NCBI GenBank assembly: GCA_035610835.1 | Contig: CM069452.1 | Location: forward strand, 71,954,919-72,018,918 | Length of the DNA: 64,000 bases | Direction of reading: 5' to 3' | From: Ophiura sarsii | Lineage: Eukaryota; Echinodermata; Ophiuroidea; Amphilepidida; Ophiuridae | Notes under the pieces: model-generated | The model's input: the letters and a program-made list of their open reading frames with translations, nothing else | The model's database searches: none | What the model was told of the DNA's origin: nothing | Translations under genes and position numbers: made by a program | Part shown: positions 13,291 through 23,025 of the stretch, piece by piece | How positions within the stretch are numbered: position 1 is the stretch's first letter | How the letters are laid out: the number at the start of each line of letters is the position of its first letter

Positions 13291-14090
13291 GTTGAGGGAT
13301 AGTTCAGTACGCCATTGACAACCTGGATTTCGCTGAAGTTGTGCACACTCGAGGGAACCTCTTTACACATCACAAGTATGGCTATTTTTCAATCAAGGTA
13401 TCCTTTAACACCAGGAGTCATGACAGCAGTTCCCAATGTCACTGGTAGAAAGCAGAGTATCGGTAGACTCCTTTCTAGAGAATTTCAAGGAGTGAAACGT
13501 GTGGCTCGGAAGCTTCAGCCAAAGCCAAAGACTGAGGATAGCGACATTCCCTATTTGGATTTATGCTGGATCCAGTCACGAATGTGTCCCACTAAACTAA
13601 TTGATGTGGAGTTTGATGATGATATGCCATCAGTCATTCCTGGATACAAGGCTTTATGTGCAAATATTTCAACTAGACAGGTACCAACTACCGCTATTGG
13701 ATACTTGCCATTCTTAATTACCACTTCCGCCTACATCAGAAACAGTAGTCGCCGAAGCATTGAAGATATTTTTGAAAACCAGCAAGAAGTTAAGTCAAAA
13801 GTATGCAATTGTGTCACAGGATCTTGCCGTCTCTGAGATAAGTTACGGTCTCCGCCACGCTCAACCAAATCGCTATAATGACCTCATCCTTCGTCTAGGA
13901 GGTTTCCATCTTCAACTGAATTTCATTGGGGCCATTGGGAAACTCATGATGGAAAGTGGATTGAAAGATGTATTTGTTAAAGCAAAGTTATTGATACCTG
14001 GCACTGCCAACAAAGTCCTAGGAGGAAAGGGTGGGGAGGGGGGGGGGGGGGGGGGGGGGGGTATAACCAAGCAATGAATGCCCATATCTA
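13291..14090 (+). pseudogene. N-terminal portion of the transposon protein
   Basis: Reads VQYAIDNLDF...RGNLFTHHKYGYFQSRYP with a shift near 13380, then a 173-codon open frame (13315-13836) with many basic residues. A further shift near 13800 leads to YGLRHAQPNRYNDLILRLGG and FHLQLNFIGAIGKLMMESGL, which I regard as the most recognisable block of this family. It then runs into a G-rich homopolymer (about 14030-14062) that has expanded within the codons for a Gly-rich loop, after which GYNQAMNAHI resumes. The G run is an inserted or expanded simple repeat. Confidence 0.75.
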
Positions 14091-14343
14091 GGTCTGTGAA
14101 GGTCTGCTATGTCTATGATGGAGCGCATTTGAGGACTGGTACATTGGACAAGAGATAGATACCAAGGATATAAGCTCCACTGCAACTCTTTTTGAACAGT
14201 TGCATACTCATCTCAAGTGCTCAAGCGACCAGGAGAACCGCAGACGTATAGTTTACAGAATTGATGAAGGCTTGTTTAAAGTAAGATGCACCATGAAAAA
14301 GTTATGAAAAATTGTAAAGAGAGGAGATCCCTCCACTCACAAC

Positions 14344-14610
14344 ATGTGGGTTATGTATCTAGAGATACTGTTGCACTTCCTGCACTCCGAGCGTGATGGT
14401 GATTGGACCGAACACTTGACAGCAACATCAAGGGTGTTGCCATACATAGTGAGTGCCGGACACCATAAATATGGAACTCAAATAATAAACTATCTTTATG
14501 AAATGAGATCACTGCCCCAGGACGTTGAAACAGCATTCCTTGATGGTTCATTTACCATGAAGCAAGCAGAAGGTTACTTCAACACTATCTGGACAGACAT
14601 AGGCACTTGA
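14344..14610 (+). pseudogene. GHHKYG segment of the transposon protein
   Basis: An 88-codon open segment reads LLHFLHSERDGDWTEHLTAT, then VLPYIVSAGHHKYG, then YLYEMRSLPQDVETAFLDGS and FTMKQAEGYFNTIWTDIG. The run R-x-G-D-W...H...P, G-H-H-K-Y and F...W-T-D is a family hallmark as I know it. A frameshift at about 14605 moves the reading to GLNADANGRSGQAGLLQGNT. No catalytic function can be assigned to this part. Confidence 0.75.
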
Positions 14611-14734
14611 ATGTGGACTGAATGCAGATGCAAATGGAAGAAGCGGTCAGGCTGGATTGCTACAAGGAAATACACTGAACGTAGACTGACTTTACTATAT
14701 ATTTACGACTTCAATTTGTTCAATGGTAAGATAA

Positions 14735-15109
14735 ATGCTTTACTTTGATTCCAGTAGTACTCAACATGAAACTGGAGCGGCAACAGTGACGAGGCAGGCT
14801 AAATCAACTCAGAAAGTCATTGAAGTTGTTAGAGAGTGCATTAATCCATTCTCTTACCAAGATACAGATCTGGTTAATATAATTACTGGAGAAATAGGAA
14901 CAACCGAAATCTTGAAAGCAGTAGACCTCAAAGCCTGTGCTTCTAAGAAAGGAAAGAAAACCTAAGCTATCCTTGCAAAGGAGAAATTGACTAATGAAGT
15001 TACCATGCTAAAAAGAGCTTTGCTTTGCAAGCGGGAAGAAGACGGAAGCAAGGATATTGTTACCTTATCATCGCATGAAATTCTTCCTTATACCCACCAT
15101 CAATAGCAG
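14735..15109 (+). pseudogene. Middle segment of the transposon protein
   Basis: One frame reads HETGAATVTRQAKSTQKVIE, VVRECINPFSYQDTDLVNII and TGEIGTTEILKAVDLKACAS. A single TAA at 14963-14965 then interrupts it, and the same frame continues AILAKEKLTNEVTMLKRALL to a stop near 15107. Only one base change separates the two halves. The next coding stretch (LGQFTLDQEIRQHFKVAETD, from 15121) is in another frame. Confidence 0.65.
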
Positions 15110-15230
15110 AGACGGATGATCTGGGTCAGTTTACTTTAGATCAGGAAATAAGGCAGCATTTTAAAGTAGCTGAAACAGACAACAAAGCAAACAAAGATGA
15201 CAGAACCGAACAAGATGGCATAACTATAGA

Positions 15231-15833
15231 GCAGAGGACATAGCAGAAGCAGAAGATATTGCCGAAGCTGAGGACTTACCCAAACAAGATGTCAGACGAA
15301 GTGGACTTAGCAGAAGTAGAGAACATAGCCGAACGAAAAGAGAACATAGCCGAACGAGGGGAGACGACATAGCAGAAAACATAGCTGAAGCAGAGGACGT
15401 AGTAGAGGCAGAGGACATAGCAGAAGCAGAAGACATAGCAGGAGCAGAGAACATAGCGAAAGCAGAGAACATAGCGAAAGCAGAGAACATACATGTAGCA
15501 GAAATAGAGAATATAGCCAAAGTAGAGAACACAGCCGAACGAGAGAACATAGCCGAACGAGAGAACTTAGCCGAACGCGAGGACATAGCCGAACGAAAGA
15601 ACATAGCCGAACGAGAGAACATAGCCGAACGCGAGGACATAGCCGACCGAGAGGACATAGCAGAAGCAGAGGACATAGCAGAAGCAGAGAACATATCAGA
15701 AGACATAGCCGAAGCAGAGGACGTAGAAGAAGCAGAGGACGTAGTAGAAGCAGAGGTCGTAGTAGAGGCAGAGGACAGAGCAGAAGCAGAGGACATAGCA
15801 GAAGCAGGGGATATAGAGGAAGTAGAATGTAGA
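15231..15833 (+). pseudogene. Acidic hexapeptide-repeat segment (AE-D/N-I-A-E)n
   Basis: About 200 codons are open without a stop, built mostly of 18-bp units gca gag gac ata gca gaa and variants (gcc gaa cga gag aac ata). They encode AEDIAE and AERENI repeats, a highly acidic and probably helical linker. A stop follows at 15831-15833. The long Ser/Ala frame on the opposite strand (15224-15796) is its shadow. The repeat follows a -1 shift from the upstream segment. Units vary both by substitution and by small phase slips (for example SREHSRTKREHSRTR near 15310-15350). Confidence 0.7.
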
Positions 15834-15958
15834 TAACTTAGCCGAACGAGATGATATAGCGAAAAAGAATGACACAGCTAAGCTTGAGGATACTGTGCAT
15901 GCAAGACACAGAGACACAGCCCAAAGGATGACGAGACTGTGTAATTGCAAAATGAATA

Positions 15959-16231
15959 TTGCCAAGAATTATAGCACAGCGTCCAATAGGATGCAAGTTC
16001 GTCCACATCGTTGCCGATAGATATGATGGAATGCAAGGATATGGTGTAAGCTTGAGAGAGGCAAGTGGCTGCAGAAATAGAAGAAATGAGTCTGATAACC
16101 AAGTAATATATCAAATTGAAGATAACTTGCCTATTGCCAACTGGAATCAGGTTTTATGTTGTGCCAAAAGCAAACAACAACTGATACATGTTCTGTTCAA
16201 TACCTGGGAAAACTGTAATAATCAGATGTAA
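15959..16231 (+). pseudogene. DRYDG...CRNRR...W domain of the transposon protein
   Basis: A 90-codon frame reads CKFVHIVADRYDGMQGYGVS, LREASGCRNRRNES, YQIEDNLPIANWNQVL and KSKQQLIHVLFNTW. The succession Asp-Arg-Tyr, SLREASGCR(x)RR, P-x-x-W-x-x-(V/F)-L and (N/S)K-x-x-L-x-x-x-L is typical of the family as I know it. This block usually precedes the acidic motifs found in the next segment, and it does so here. Confidence 0.72.
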
Positions 16232-16323
16232 CACTGTATCTAGCTGGTGGATTTGAAGTGCGATGAACGACTATCTTCACAAACACTAGCAAAGAAGACT
16301 GTGGGGAACTGAGTAGTACACAC

Positions 16324-16669
16324 AAGGAAGGTGACACACAAGTTATTTTGCAAGCACATTATGCTGCAAAATATAAAAGCCAACAGGATGTCATCCAAGC
16401 CAACGATATAGACATAGTGATTATGTTTCCAGTCACAATTTTTAAATAGTGGTGAATTAATTATACAGTTTCCTGATCGTTTCATCCCAATCCATGATAT
16501 CACAAGTGCACTGGAATGTGATGAAGTTAAAATCGTCCATGCGATAAGTGGCTGTGATACCACAAGCTTCTTCTTCGGTACAGGAAAGAAAACATTGTAT
16601 TCCAAATCTAAAGCTAATGACGATGCTACCAAGAGTTACAACACGGAGCACCCGTTTCAGACAACCTAG
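16324..16669 (+). pseudogene. Acidic-motif (FEN/PIN-like?) domain of the transposon protein
   Basis: Frame 1 reads KEGDTQVILQAHYAAKYKS and ANDIDIVIMFPVTIF, then stops at about 16446. A shift leads to GELIIQFPDRFIPIHDITSA and DEVKIVHAISGCDTTSFFFG, then TGKKTLYSK. An in-frame TAG at 16667-16669 separates it from the last segment. The order E/G-D-T...H, x-D-x-D, then G-C-D-T-T followed by G-x-G-K-K parallels the metal-binding acidic patches and helix-turn region of FEN1/XPG-type nucleases. That functional reading is inference. Confidence 0.65.
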
Positions 16670-17098
16670 TTGAAAATGCCCATAATAATGTTGCCCGGGT
16701 ATGTTGCCAAGCAGCTGCTAGTAATTGCTTATGGCAGATCTCCTGACCAGTTTAAATCTCTCAATGAGTTCAGGGCAAACTTGTACGTCACCTCTGTGGA
16801 TCTTCGAGCTCTGCCACCAACTGAAGATGCATTCCACCAACATGTTCTTCGCGCAATTTTGCAAACAAGTATCGGGGTTATGGCTGATAAGAACAATCCA
16901 CATATTCCAAATCCTCTAGAATTTGGATGGGGCAAAGAGAACAATGAACTGAGGCCAATCATGATGACTAAACCCGCAAAACCACCTGACTTTGCAACAT
17001 CCGCTTATTGCCAAACGAGGATGCCCTTGTGTTACAAAGGGAGAGAGAGAGTGCACTACTTTGCAGATGTGGAGCCAAGCCGGACACCTGCCATTTAG
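16670..17098 (+). pseudogene. C-terminal segment with broken Cys-rich tail
   Basis: The segment reads VAKQLLVIAYGRSPDQFKSL, LRALPPTEDAFHQHVLRAIL and NPLEFGWGKENNELRPIMM. The LPPT-x-D-A-x-x-x-H-x-x-R-A block is a family hallmark as I know it. The apparent end (SRTPAI, stop at 17096) is a frameshift product. In the neighbouring frames one can read GCPC at about 17019 and CRCGAKPDTC from 17062, so the original tail was Cys-rich, resembling CXC-type zinc-binding tails. Confidence 0.72.
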
Positions 17099-17159
17099 CA
17101 TTTCTCAATCAATCAGAAATACAGTGAGCCAGACACCTGACCAGTTACTTAGGAAATAT

Positions 17160-18890
17160 TGAGTTACGTTTCACCCTTAAGTAGAGAATAGAAATTATAA
17201 ACGGCATATTCCTAGATTTTTGACCACATTTCAGGATTGCGAACCATAAAAATCGGGTAATGTGAGCCGAAATTAGAAATGTGAATATTAAAAGAATCAC
17301 AAGAAAATGCTTTATAGGTGAATTTCATTAAAAAAACATAATTCGGGTAGTATCCCTTTAATTTGACCATTTTCCCCCTCATATATGATTTACAAACTTA
17401 TCAGATCTGGAATCAGCACCAAATTTTGTTTCAAAAAAATGTTTTGATTTTGTGGTATATCATTCCATCAAAGAAAAGAGTAATTATTAAAGGCATATTC
17501 CTAAATTGTTGACCAAATTTCAGGATCGCGGACCATAAAATCGGGTAATGCCCCTTTATTGTGAGCCAAAATTACATTATATCAGTTTTCAACATTACAG
17601 AACATCATATTTAGGACAAGTGATGAGAAAGAAATGTGAAACATTAAAAGAATCACAAGAAAATGCTTTATACATGTAGGTGAATTTCATTTTTTTTTAA
17701 ATCATAATTCGGGTAGTATCCATTTAATTCGATCATTTTCCCCTCTCAAATGGTTTACAAACTTATCAGATTTGGAATCAGCACAAAATTTCAGTTCAGA
17801 AAAATGTTTTTGATTTTGTGGTATATCATTCCATCAAAGAATAGAGTAATTATTAAAGGCATATTCCTAGATTTTGGACCAAATTTCAGGATTGCGGACC
17901 ATAAAATCGGGTAATGCCCCTTTAATGTGAGCCGAAATTGCTTTATATCAGTTCTTAAAATTACAGAGCATCATATGTGGGACAAGTATTAAGAAAGAAA
18001 TGTGTAATATTAAAAGAATCACAAGAAAATGCTTTATAGATGGAATTTCATTAAAAAGCATAATTCGGGTAGTATCCCTTTAATTTGACCATTTTCCCCT
18101 CACATATGGTTTACAAACTCATCAGATCTGGATTCAGCACAAAATTTCAGTTCAGAAAAATGTTTTTGATTTTGTGGTATATCATTCCATCAAAGAATAG
18201 AGTAATTCATTATTAAAGGCATATTCCTAGATTTTTGACCAAATTTCAGGATTGTGGACCATAAATCGGGTAATACCCCTTTAATGTGAGCCAAAATTGC
18301 ATTATATCAGTTCTCAACATTACAGAGCATCATATTTGGGACAAGTAATGAGAAAGAAATGTGAAATATTAAAAGAATCACAAGAAAATGCTATAGGTGA
18401 ATTTCATTAAAAAAACAAAAATCGGGTAGTATCCCTTTAATTTGACCATTTTCCCCTCTCAAATGGTTTACAAACTCATCAGATCTGGAATCAGCACAAA
18501 ATTCCAGTTTAGAAAAATGTTTTTAATTTTGTGGTATATCATTCCATCAAAGAATAGAGTAATTATTAAAGGCATATTCCCAGATTTTTGACCAAATTTC
18601 AGGATTGTGGACCATAAAATCGGGTAATGCCCCTTTAATGTGAGCCGAAATTGCTTTATATCAGATCTCAACATTACAGAGCATCATATTTGGGACAAGT
18701 AATGAAAAAGACATGTGAAATATAAAAAGAATCACAAGAAAATGATTTATAGGTGAATTTCATTAAAAAAACATAATTCAGGTAGTGTCCCTTTAATTTG
18801 ACAACTTTCCTCACAGGTTCGGATTTTACACCCACCAGATTTGAAATCAGCACAAAATTTCAGTCTAGAAACACTTTTCAAATTTTGTGG
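17160..18890 (-). repeat. Right arm: inverted copy of the subterminal array
   Basis: The same unit is seen in reverse complement with landmarks (cgggtaatgcccctttaatg or variants) near 17255, 17540, 17905, 18265 and 18625. Unit number and order mirror the left arm. Together they would allow a stem of well over 1 kb. Unit divergence looks similar between and within arms, suggesting homogenisation by exchange. Confidence 0.9.
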
Positions 18891-19159
18891 TGTATTCCAT
18901 GCAAGGTTAAAAAAAAAAATCATTCTTTGATCCCCAGCTATAGAGACATGACTTGCATAGAGACATGACTTGTGTCTTCATGTCTTATGGCTTCATGTCT
19001 TACAATGTGTCTTCAGGCAAGACACATGTTTTTGTTTTCTTTGTTATCTATTGTTGAAGACATGTCTATTGCCAAGACGTGTCTTACATGGTTCTGTAAG
19101 ACACCATTTTTATGTGAAACAATTATATCATAGACGATTAATGACCGAACAACATTAAT

Positions 19160-19245
19160 CAAAATAATAATAATAATGCTTATATAGCGCTTTCAAAAAA
19201 TGGACATTGGGAACACAACGGCGGGGAATATTGTGCCCGACGTAG
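19160..19245 (+). other. (TAA)n-headed repeat joined to a captured piece of gene A's last exon
   Basis: Positions 19160-19201 read aataataataatgcttata, tagcgctttcaaaaaa, a head type also seen at 21890 and 55340. Bases 19202-19245 then match 44 bases of the terminal exon of gene A (23435-23478) with one C/T difference, from ggaca through gtgcccgacgtag. Outside that stretch there is no similarity. The fragment has no frame of its own here. Confidence 0.85.
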
Positions 19246-19345
19246 GCCAAATTTTATTCTTAAAACAAATTTTGGTGAGAATTTGTTTTTAATTGCTCGA
19301 AACGGAGAGTTTCAACCTATGCGACATTCAAACATGTAATTTTAA

Positions 19346-20212
19346 TCATTTTTTTCCTATCTTGATCCTGATATTTCTTCTTTTTATGAAGGGTCCAGGT
19401 ACAAGGTCTTGATTTTTGGGGGGCATAGAAAGATTATTAAGTTGTCAACCTAAATAAATTAACACAAATTTTGGCCTTAAGTCAGGAAAAACGGTTCACG
19501 AAGACAAGGTGAATTCAATTTTGAGTTTTTGTGCACATATTGGGTGCTTTATTGGTGCGGTTCAAAGTCAAAGTGAGGGTTGTGTTCAATGATAATGATG
19601 AAGGTATGATGGTCAAAGTAGATGATTTTCATGTTTCATGAACTACATGGTATTATTCCCATCTTTGAATCTTTACAAAATTACAGATGTTTTGGTCGTC
19701 GTATACAATATTTACAATATTCAATTAAATTGGGCCCGTTTTCGTTTAAATTTGGCTCTTTTTTGACCATTTTGGGTGCTTTTTAATCTAATGTCAATTT
19801 TGTATCATTTTTTCCTGTCTTGAACGTGAAATTTCTTCTTTTTATGAAGGATGCAGGTCTTAATGTTTGGGGGGGGGGGGCATAGAAAGATTATCAAGTT
19901 GTCAATCTAAATAAATGAACCTCGATGAGACAAAATTTGGCCTTAAAGTCAGGAAAAACAGTTCACAAAGACAAGGCGCATTCCGTTTTGTGTATTGTGC
20001 GCATATTGGGGACTTTATTGGTGCGGTTCAAAGTCAAAGTGAGGGTTGTGTTCAATGATAATTATAAGGTATGATGGTCAAAGTAGGTGATTTCCATGTT
20101 TCATGAACTACATGGTGCTCCCATGATTGATCTTAACAGATGTTTTGGTTGTCGTATGAATGAATTTGCCGTTAAATAGGGCTCTTTTTTTGACCAAACT
20201 TGGGTGCTTTTT
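19346..20212. repeat. Two direct copies of an about 460-bp unit
   Basis: Copy 1 (19346-19652) and copy 2 (19802-20118) share atttcttctttttatgaagg, a ggcatagaaagattat box, ggccttaa-gtcaggaaaaac, attggtgcggttcaaagtca and tttcatgaactacatgg. Further matching phrases (ttgaccatttt/gggtgcttttt near 19760 and 20195) show the unit is longer than the best-conserved core. No terminal inverted repeats were seen. It is probably a local tandem duplication. Confidence 0.8.
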
Positions 20213-20340
20213 CATCTTTTGAATGGTTTTACTATGGGAGGGAACATTTTTTAGTAAAAATACACATTTTTAAGTGTTTAAATATTAATTAAACACAAAT
20301 CAAAGTTGGTCTGTTGATGAAAATGTGTATTTTGCCATAT

Positions 20341-20693
20341 TTAAAGGTAGATGACCCGATCACATTTTCGTAACACAGAATTATTTCAAACATACGGAGA
20401 TTTTCATATCATATGAAAGCTCGTATTTTTCTCATCATCATACTGAAATTTGACGGCCTAAATCGGTATAATTACGGAGAAATCGATGAAATAACGTCGA
20501 ATTACCGCGAAAGGTGGTAACCACCAATATCGTTTGTGTACAACTCAATGGGTACATTTCACGGCATCTTTTGCGTCTAAAATAAGAACCATTAGAGTTA
20601 TGCAACTCAAACTTTGGAATACGACTTTTTTAAGGATGACCTTTCATGTAGAATAGTAAACTTCAAGTTTAAAATCGGAACATCTACCTTTAA
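20341..20693. mobile_element. TTAA-flanked MITE, AGGTAGATG ends (copy 1)
   Basis: The element is bounded by TTAA and has short inverted ends AAGGTAGATG / CATCTACCTT. A near-identical copy lies at 49241-49591 in the same orientation, and a diverged one at 40100-40357. The body contains attaccgcgaaa, aactcaatgggtacatttca and aagaaccattagagttatgc. It has no coding capacity. Confidence 0.82.
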
Positions 20694-21113
20694 TGCATTT
20701 ACAAATAAGATACACTAACAAAAACAGATCAAATAGGCCATTTACCACTCATATCAGTGTTGCCTAAATTTACTTTGTGCAGTCCACACATCTTTTTCAC
20801 TCCTATGGCTGAATTTCCTCGACATTCAAATAGCTGAATCTCCGCAACGGAATGTCCGTTTGACTTCATTTAAAATACATTTTCTTAGTTTAAATGAGCT
20901 CTTTAATTTGATACCAATCCCAACCTGCAAGAGTACAGTTGAATTTATACACCTATACCTACTTAAGGCGAAATTCTTTTGTTTAAAATTTCGGCTTAAC
21001 GTCATTTTAAACAATTAGATTTCGCCCTAACGAACAAAGGACGGAATAAATCGCATTGTTCTCTTTCGCCTTGTGGATAGTTGTGTGCGATATAGGGCCA
21101 CACCTTTGAAGTA

Positions 21114-22897
21114 GGGGAGAGCGGGGAGTGTTCGCCCCATTTTCATTTGGAATAGCCTATGATAGATGTCAAGTATTAAAATTGAATGGACCTATTGACA
21201 TTAATAAAAGATTGATATTTTGGCTACGTGCGACAATATTTTCAGAACCAGGCCTTAGGGATGAGCAAATGATAGAGACAGGTGTCTAAAAATGACGAAC
21301 TTGCCCCACGCCGGAGCAGGTTCGTCCATAGGCGGGGCCCGGGGCAAGTTCGACATGGGCTCATAATTAGGCTTCATAAAGTAGTATATATCAAATAGAT
21401 ATACACATAGGAAGTCCACAATTATTTAAGGGTGTGGGTCATTTTGCAATATATATTTGTTTGTTTAGAATTATAAAATGATAATAAATAGGCTACACCA
21501 CATGTTAAAACATTATCTGTTACTTTTAGTGCTACTCCATTCCAGATAGGTATGTTTATAATTACAAATAGGCTATAGGAGGTGAATTACAATTTTGAAA
21601 TTATACAAAATCTTAATCATGTTAATCCCTATGGCGAACATGCCCCATCATGAAAGGGCGAGTGTGCCCAATTGTACAATTAGTGCATTGGCCCGGTAAC
21701 CACACTGCAAATTTTACAGAACACTGGCGTAATATAGTGTCAGGTGTTCAAATCAGATGGTTTTGAACACTGGATACGTGTCAGGTGTTCAAAATCAGAG
21801 GTTTTGAACTCTCCGGACACTTAAAAAAAATGTAACACCTTTTGAACATCTGACACGTGTTCAAAATTGAATGTTTGTATTGGACAAATAATAATAATAA
21901 TAAAATAATAATAATGGTCATTTATAAAGCGCCGGTATCCGCCGCAAGCGACGCTCATGGCGCTTCTCTGCATAACAACCAAAATAACATAAACACGCAT
22001 AAGAACAAAGATGAGGGGAGTCACATCAAGCAAATGCTTCAGACTTAATAATCTATTCAAACTTACACAATTTTGACTTTTTATTGCTGTTTGGGGGTGG
22101 AGGCAACTCTTTAAACCGAAATGACCGATAAATATGGCAAAATAAACGTTTTGGATTGTTGAACACGTGTCAGGTGTTAAAAAGGTGTTCAAAATTGAAC
22201 ATCAACTTTCAAATTTAGAACACTCATATTCAATTTGTTCAGAATATGAGTGTTCGAAATTAGCACACTAGTGTTCTAAGGCAGTGTTTTTGAACACCTC
22301 GGACGCGTCAGAACAATGTTCGGACGCGTCCAATGTGTTCAAAATATGAGTGCCACGATGAATGCTAATGTTCATAATGGCTAGTATGGAACACCCGATA
22401 GAACCTATGTGTTCCAAAAATTAAAATTGCAATTGATATCATGTTAATTAAACTGCACAAACTTACACAATTTTGACTTTGAAATGACCGATAAATATTG
22501 CAAAATAAACCTTTTGGATTTTTTTGAACACGTGTCAGGTGTTAAAAAGGTGTTACATTGATGAACACGTCCGAGGTGTTCTTTTCAATTTGCAGTACAC
22601 GTGTGTCCCCTATACAATGACGGGTTTATAACTGCATAAAATTCATAACCAATCCCATACCTATGCCTAATGATGATTTACATTTAACTTCTACGAATAT
22701 CTTTAGGAAATAAAATCAATATCAAAAATGGCAGAAAATTCACGTTTGTGATGTAAAACATGTTACCATGGGAAGCTCGCAACAAGCAGCGGAATATATT
22801 GCGTGATCGTCAAATTCAACCAGTGGCCGGCCGCAATGATGAGAATCACTGGTGGGCGACTACCCCAAGCTAAGGTTGATCACTCCCCGTTCTCCCC
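21114..22897. mobile_element. Element with GGGGAGAGCGGGGAGTG inverted ends
   Basis: Left GGGGAGAGCGGGGAGTG (after TA at 21112) matches in reverse the right CACTCCCCGTTCTCCCC (before TA at 22898). Inside, phrases such as gttcgccccat, gaacttgccccac and gaacatgcccca recur. A second element (21704-22596) is nested in it. The right end lies about 125 bp upstream of the terminal exon of gene A. Confidence 0.75.
21704..22596. mobile_element. Nested element with ACTGCAAATT ends and ACACGTGTCAGGTGTT repeats
   Basis: Left ACTGCAAATT and right AATTTGCAGT are inverted ends. The interior is filled with direct and inverted copies of acacgtgtcaggtgttcaaa, plus a duplicated block (aaacttacacaattttgact ... 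tgaccgataaatat) at about 22058-22195 and 22460-22560. A (TAA)n-headed repeat lies at 21887-21990. No reading frame is convincing. Confidence 0.68.
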
Positions 22898-23025
22898 TAC
22901 TTTGCTGTGAAATAATTTCCAATTTTGTTCCAAAATACTTCTTATATGTGGTTTCTATTCAAACAAAAAATTAACGGAATATCTATTCTTGTAATAATAA
23001 TAATCTGTATTCTTTCGGGTTCCAG

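Larger units (their letters stand above)
13291..17098 (+). pseudogene. Decayed mobile-element protein gene (core of the 8.4-kb transposon)
   Basis: Fragments in the three + frames can be read in order as one long protein of very roughly 1,200 residues, broken by several frameshifts and stops. The order is: N-terminal part (13291-14090), a GHHKYG/LPQDV segment (14344-14610), a Gln/Ser-Glu part (14735-15109), an acidic repeat (15231-15833), a DRYDG...CRNRR...W domain (15959-16231), acidic catalytic-like motifs ending SGCDTTS (16324-16669) and a C-terminal part with a broken Cys-rich tail (16670-17098). I associate this motif order with a large family of repeat-borne hypothetical proteins in marine invertebrates. 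I cannot name the superfamily with confidence. Confidence 0.8.
10681..19110 (+). mobile_element. 8.43-kb DNA transposon with long arrayed inverted arms
   Basis: The left end AAAATGGTGTCTTACAGAAC is matched in reverse complement by the right end GTTCTGTAAGACACCATTTT. Both are flanked by TA (10679-10680 and 19111-19112), consistent with a 2-bp target duplication. Inside the tips are copies of 'agacatgtctt'-type words. Then come about 1.7-kb arms made of tandem units (11080-12810 and, inverted, 17160-18890), and a central decayed gene on the + strand. The ends, arms and gene are concentric, so I read them as one formerly autonomous element. Its superfamily is not certain; a TA duplication alone does not place it. 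It lies in gene A's intron. Confidence 0.85.

Noticed and set aside
15224..15796. 190-codon minus-strand Ser/Ala-rich frame, silk- or mucin-like
   Set aside because: It is the complement of the AE(D/N)IAE-coding repeat of the transposon gene, whose flanking coding segments are all on the + strand. An 18-bp repeat without stop complements stays open on both strands.
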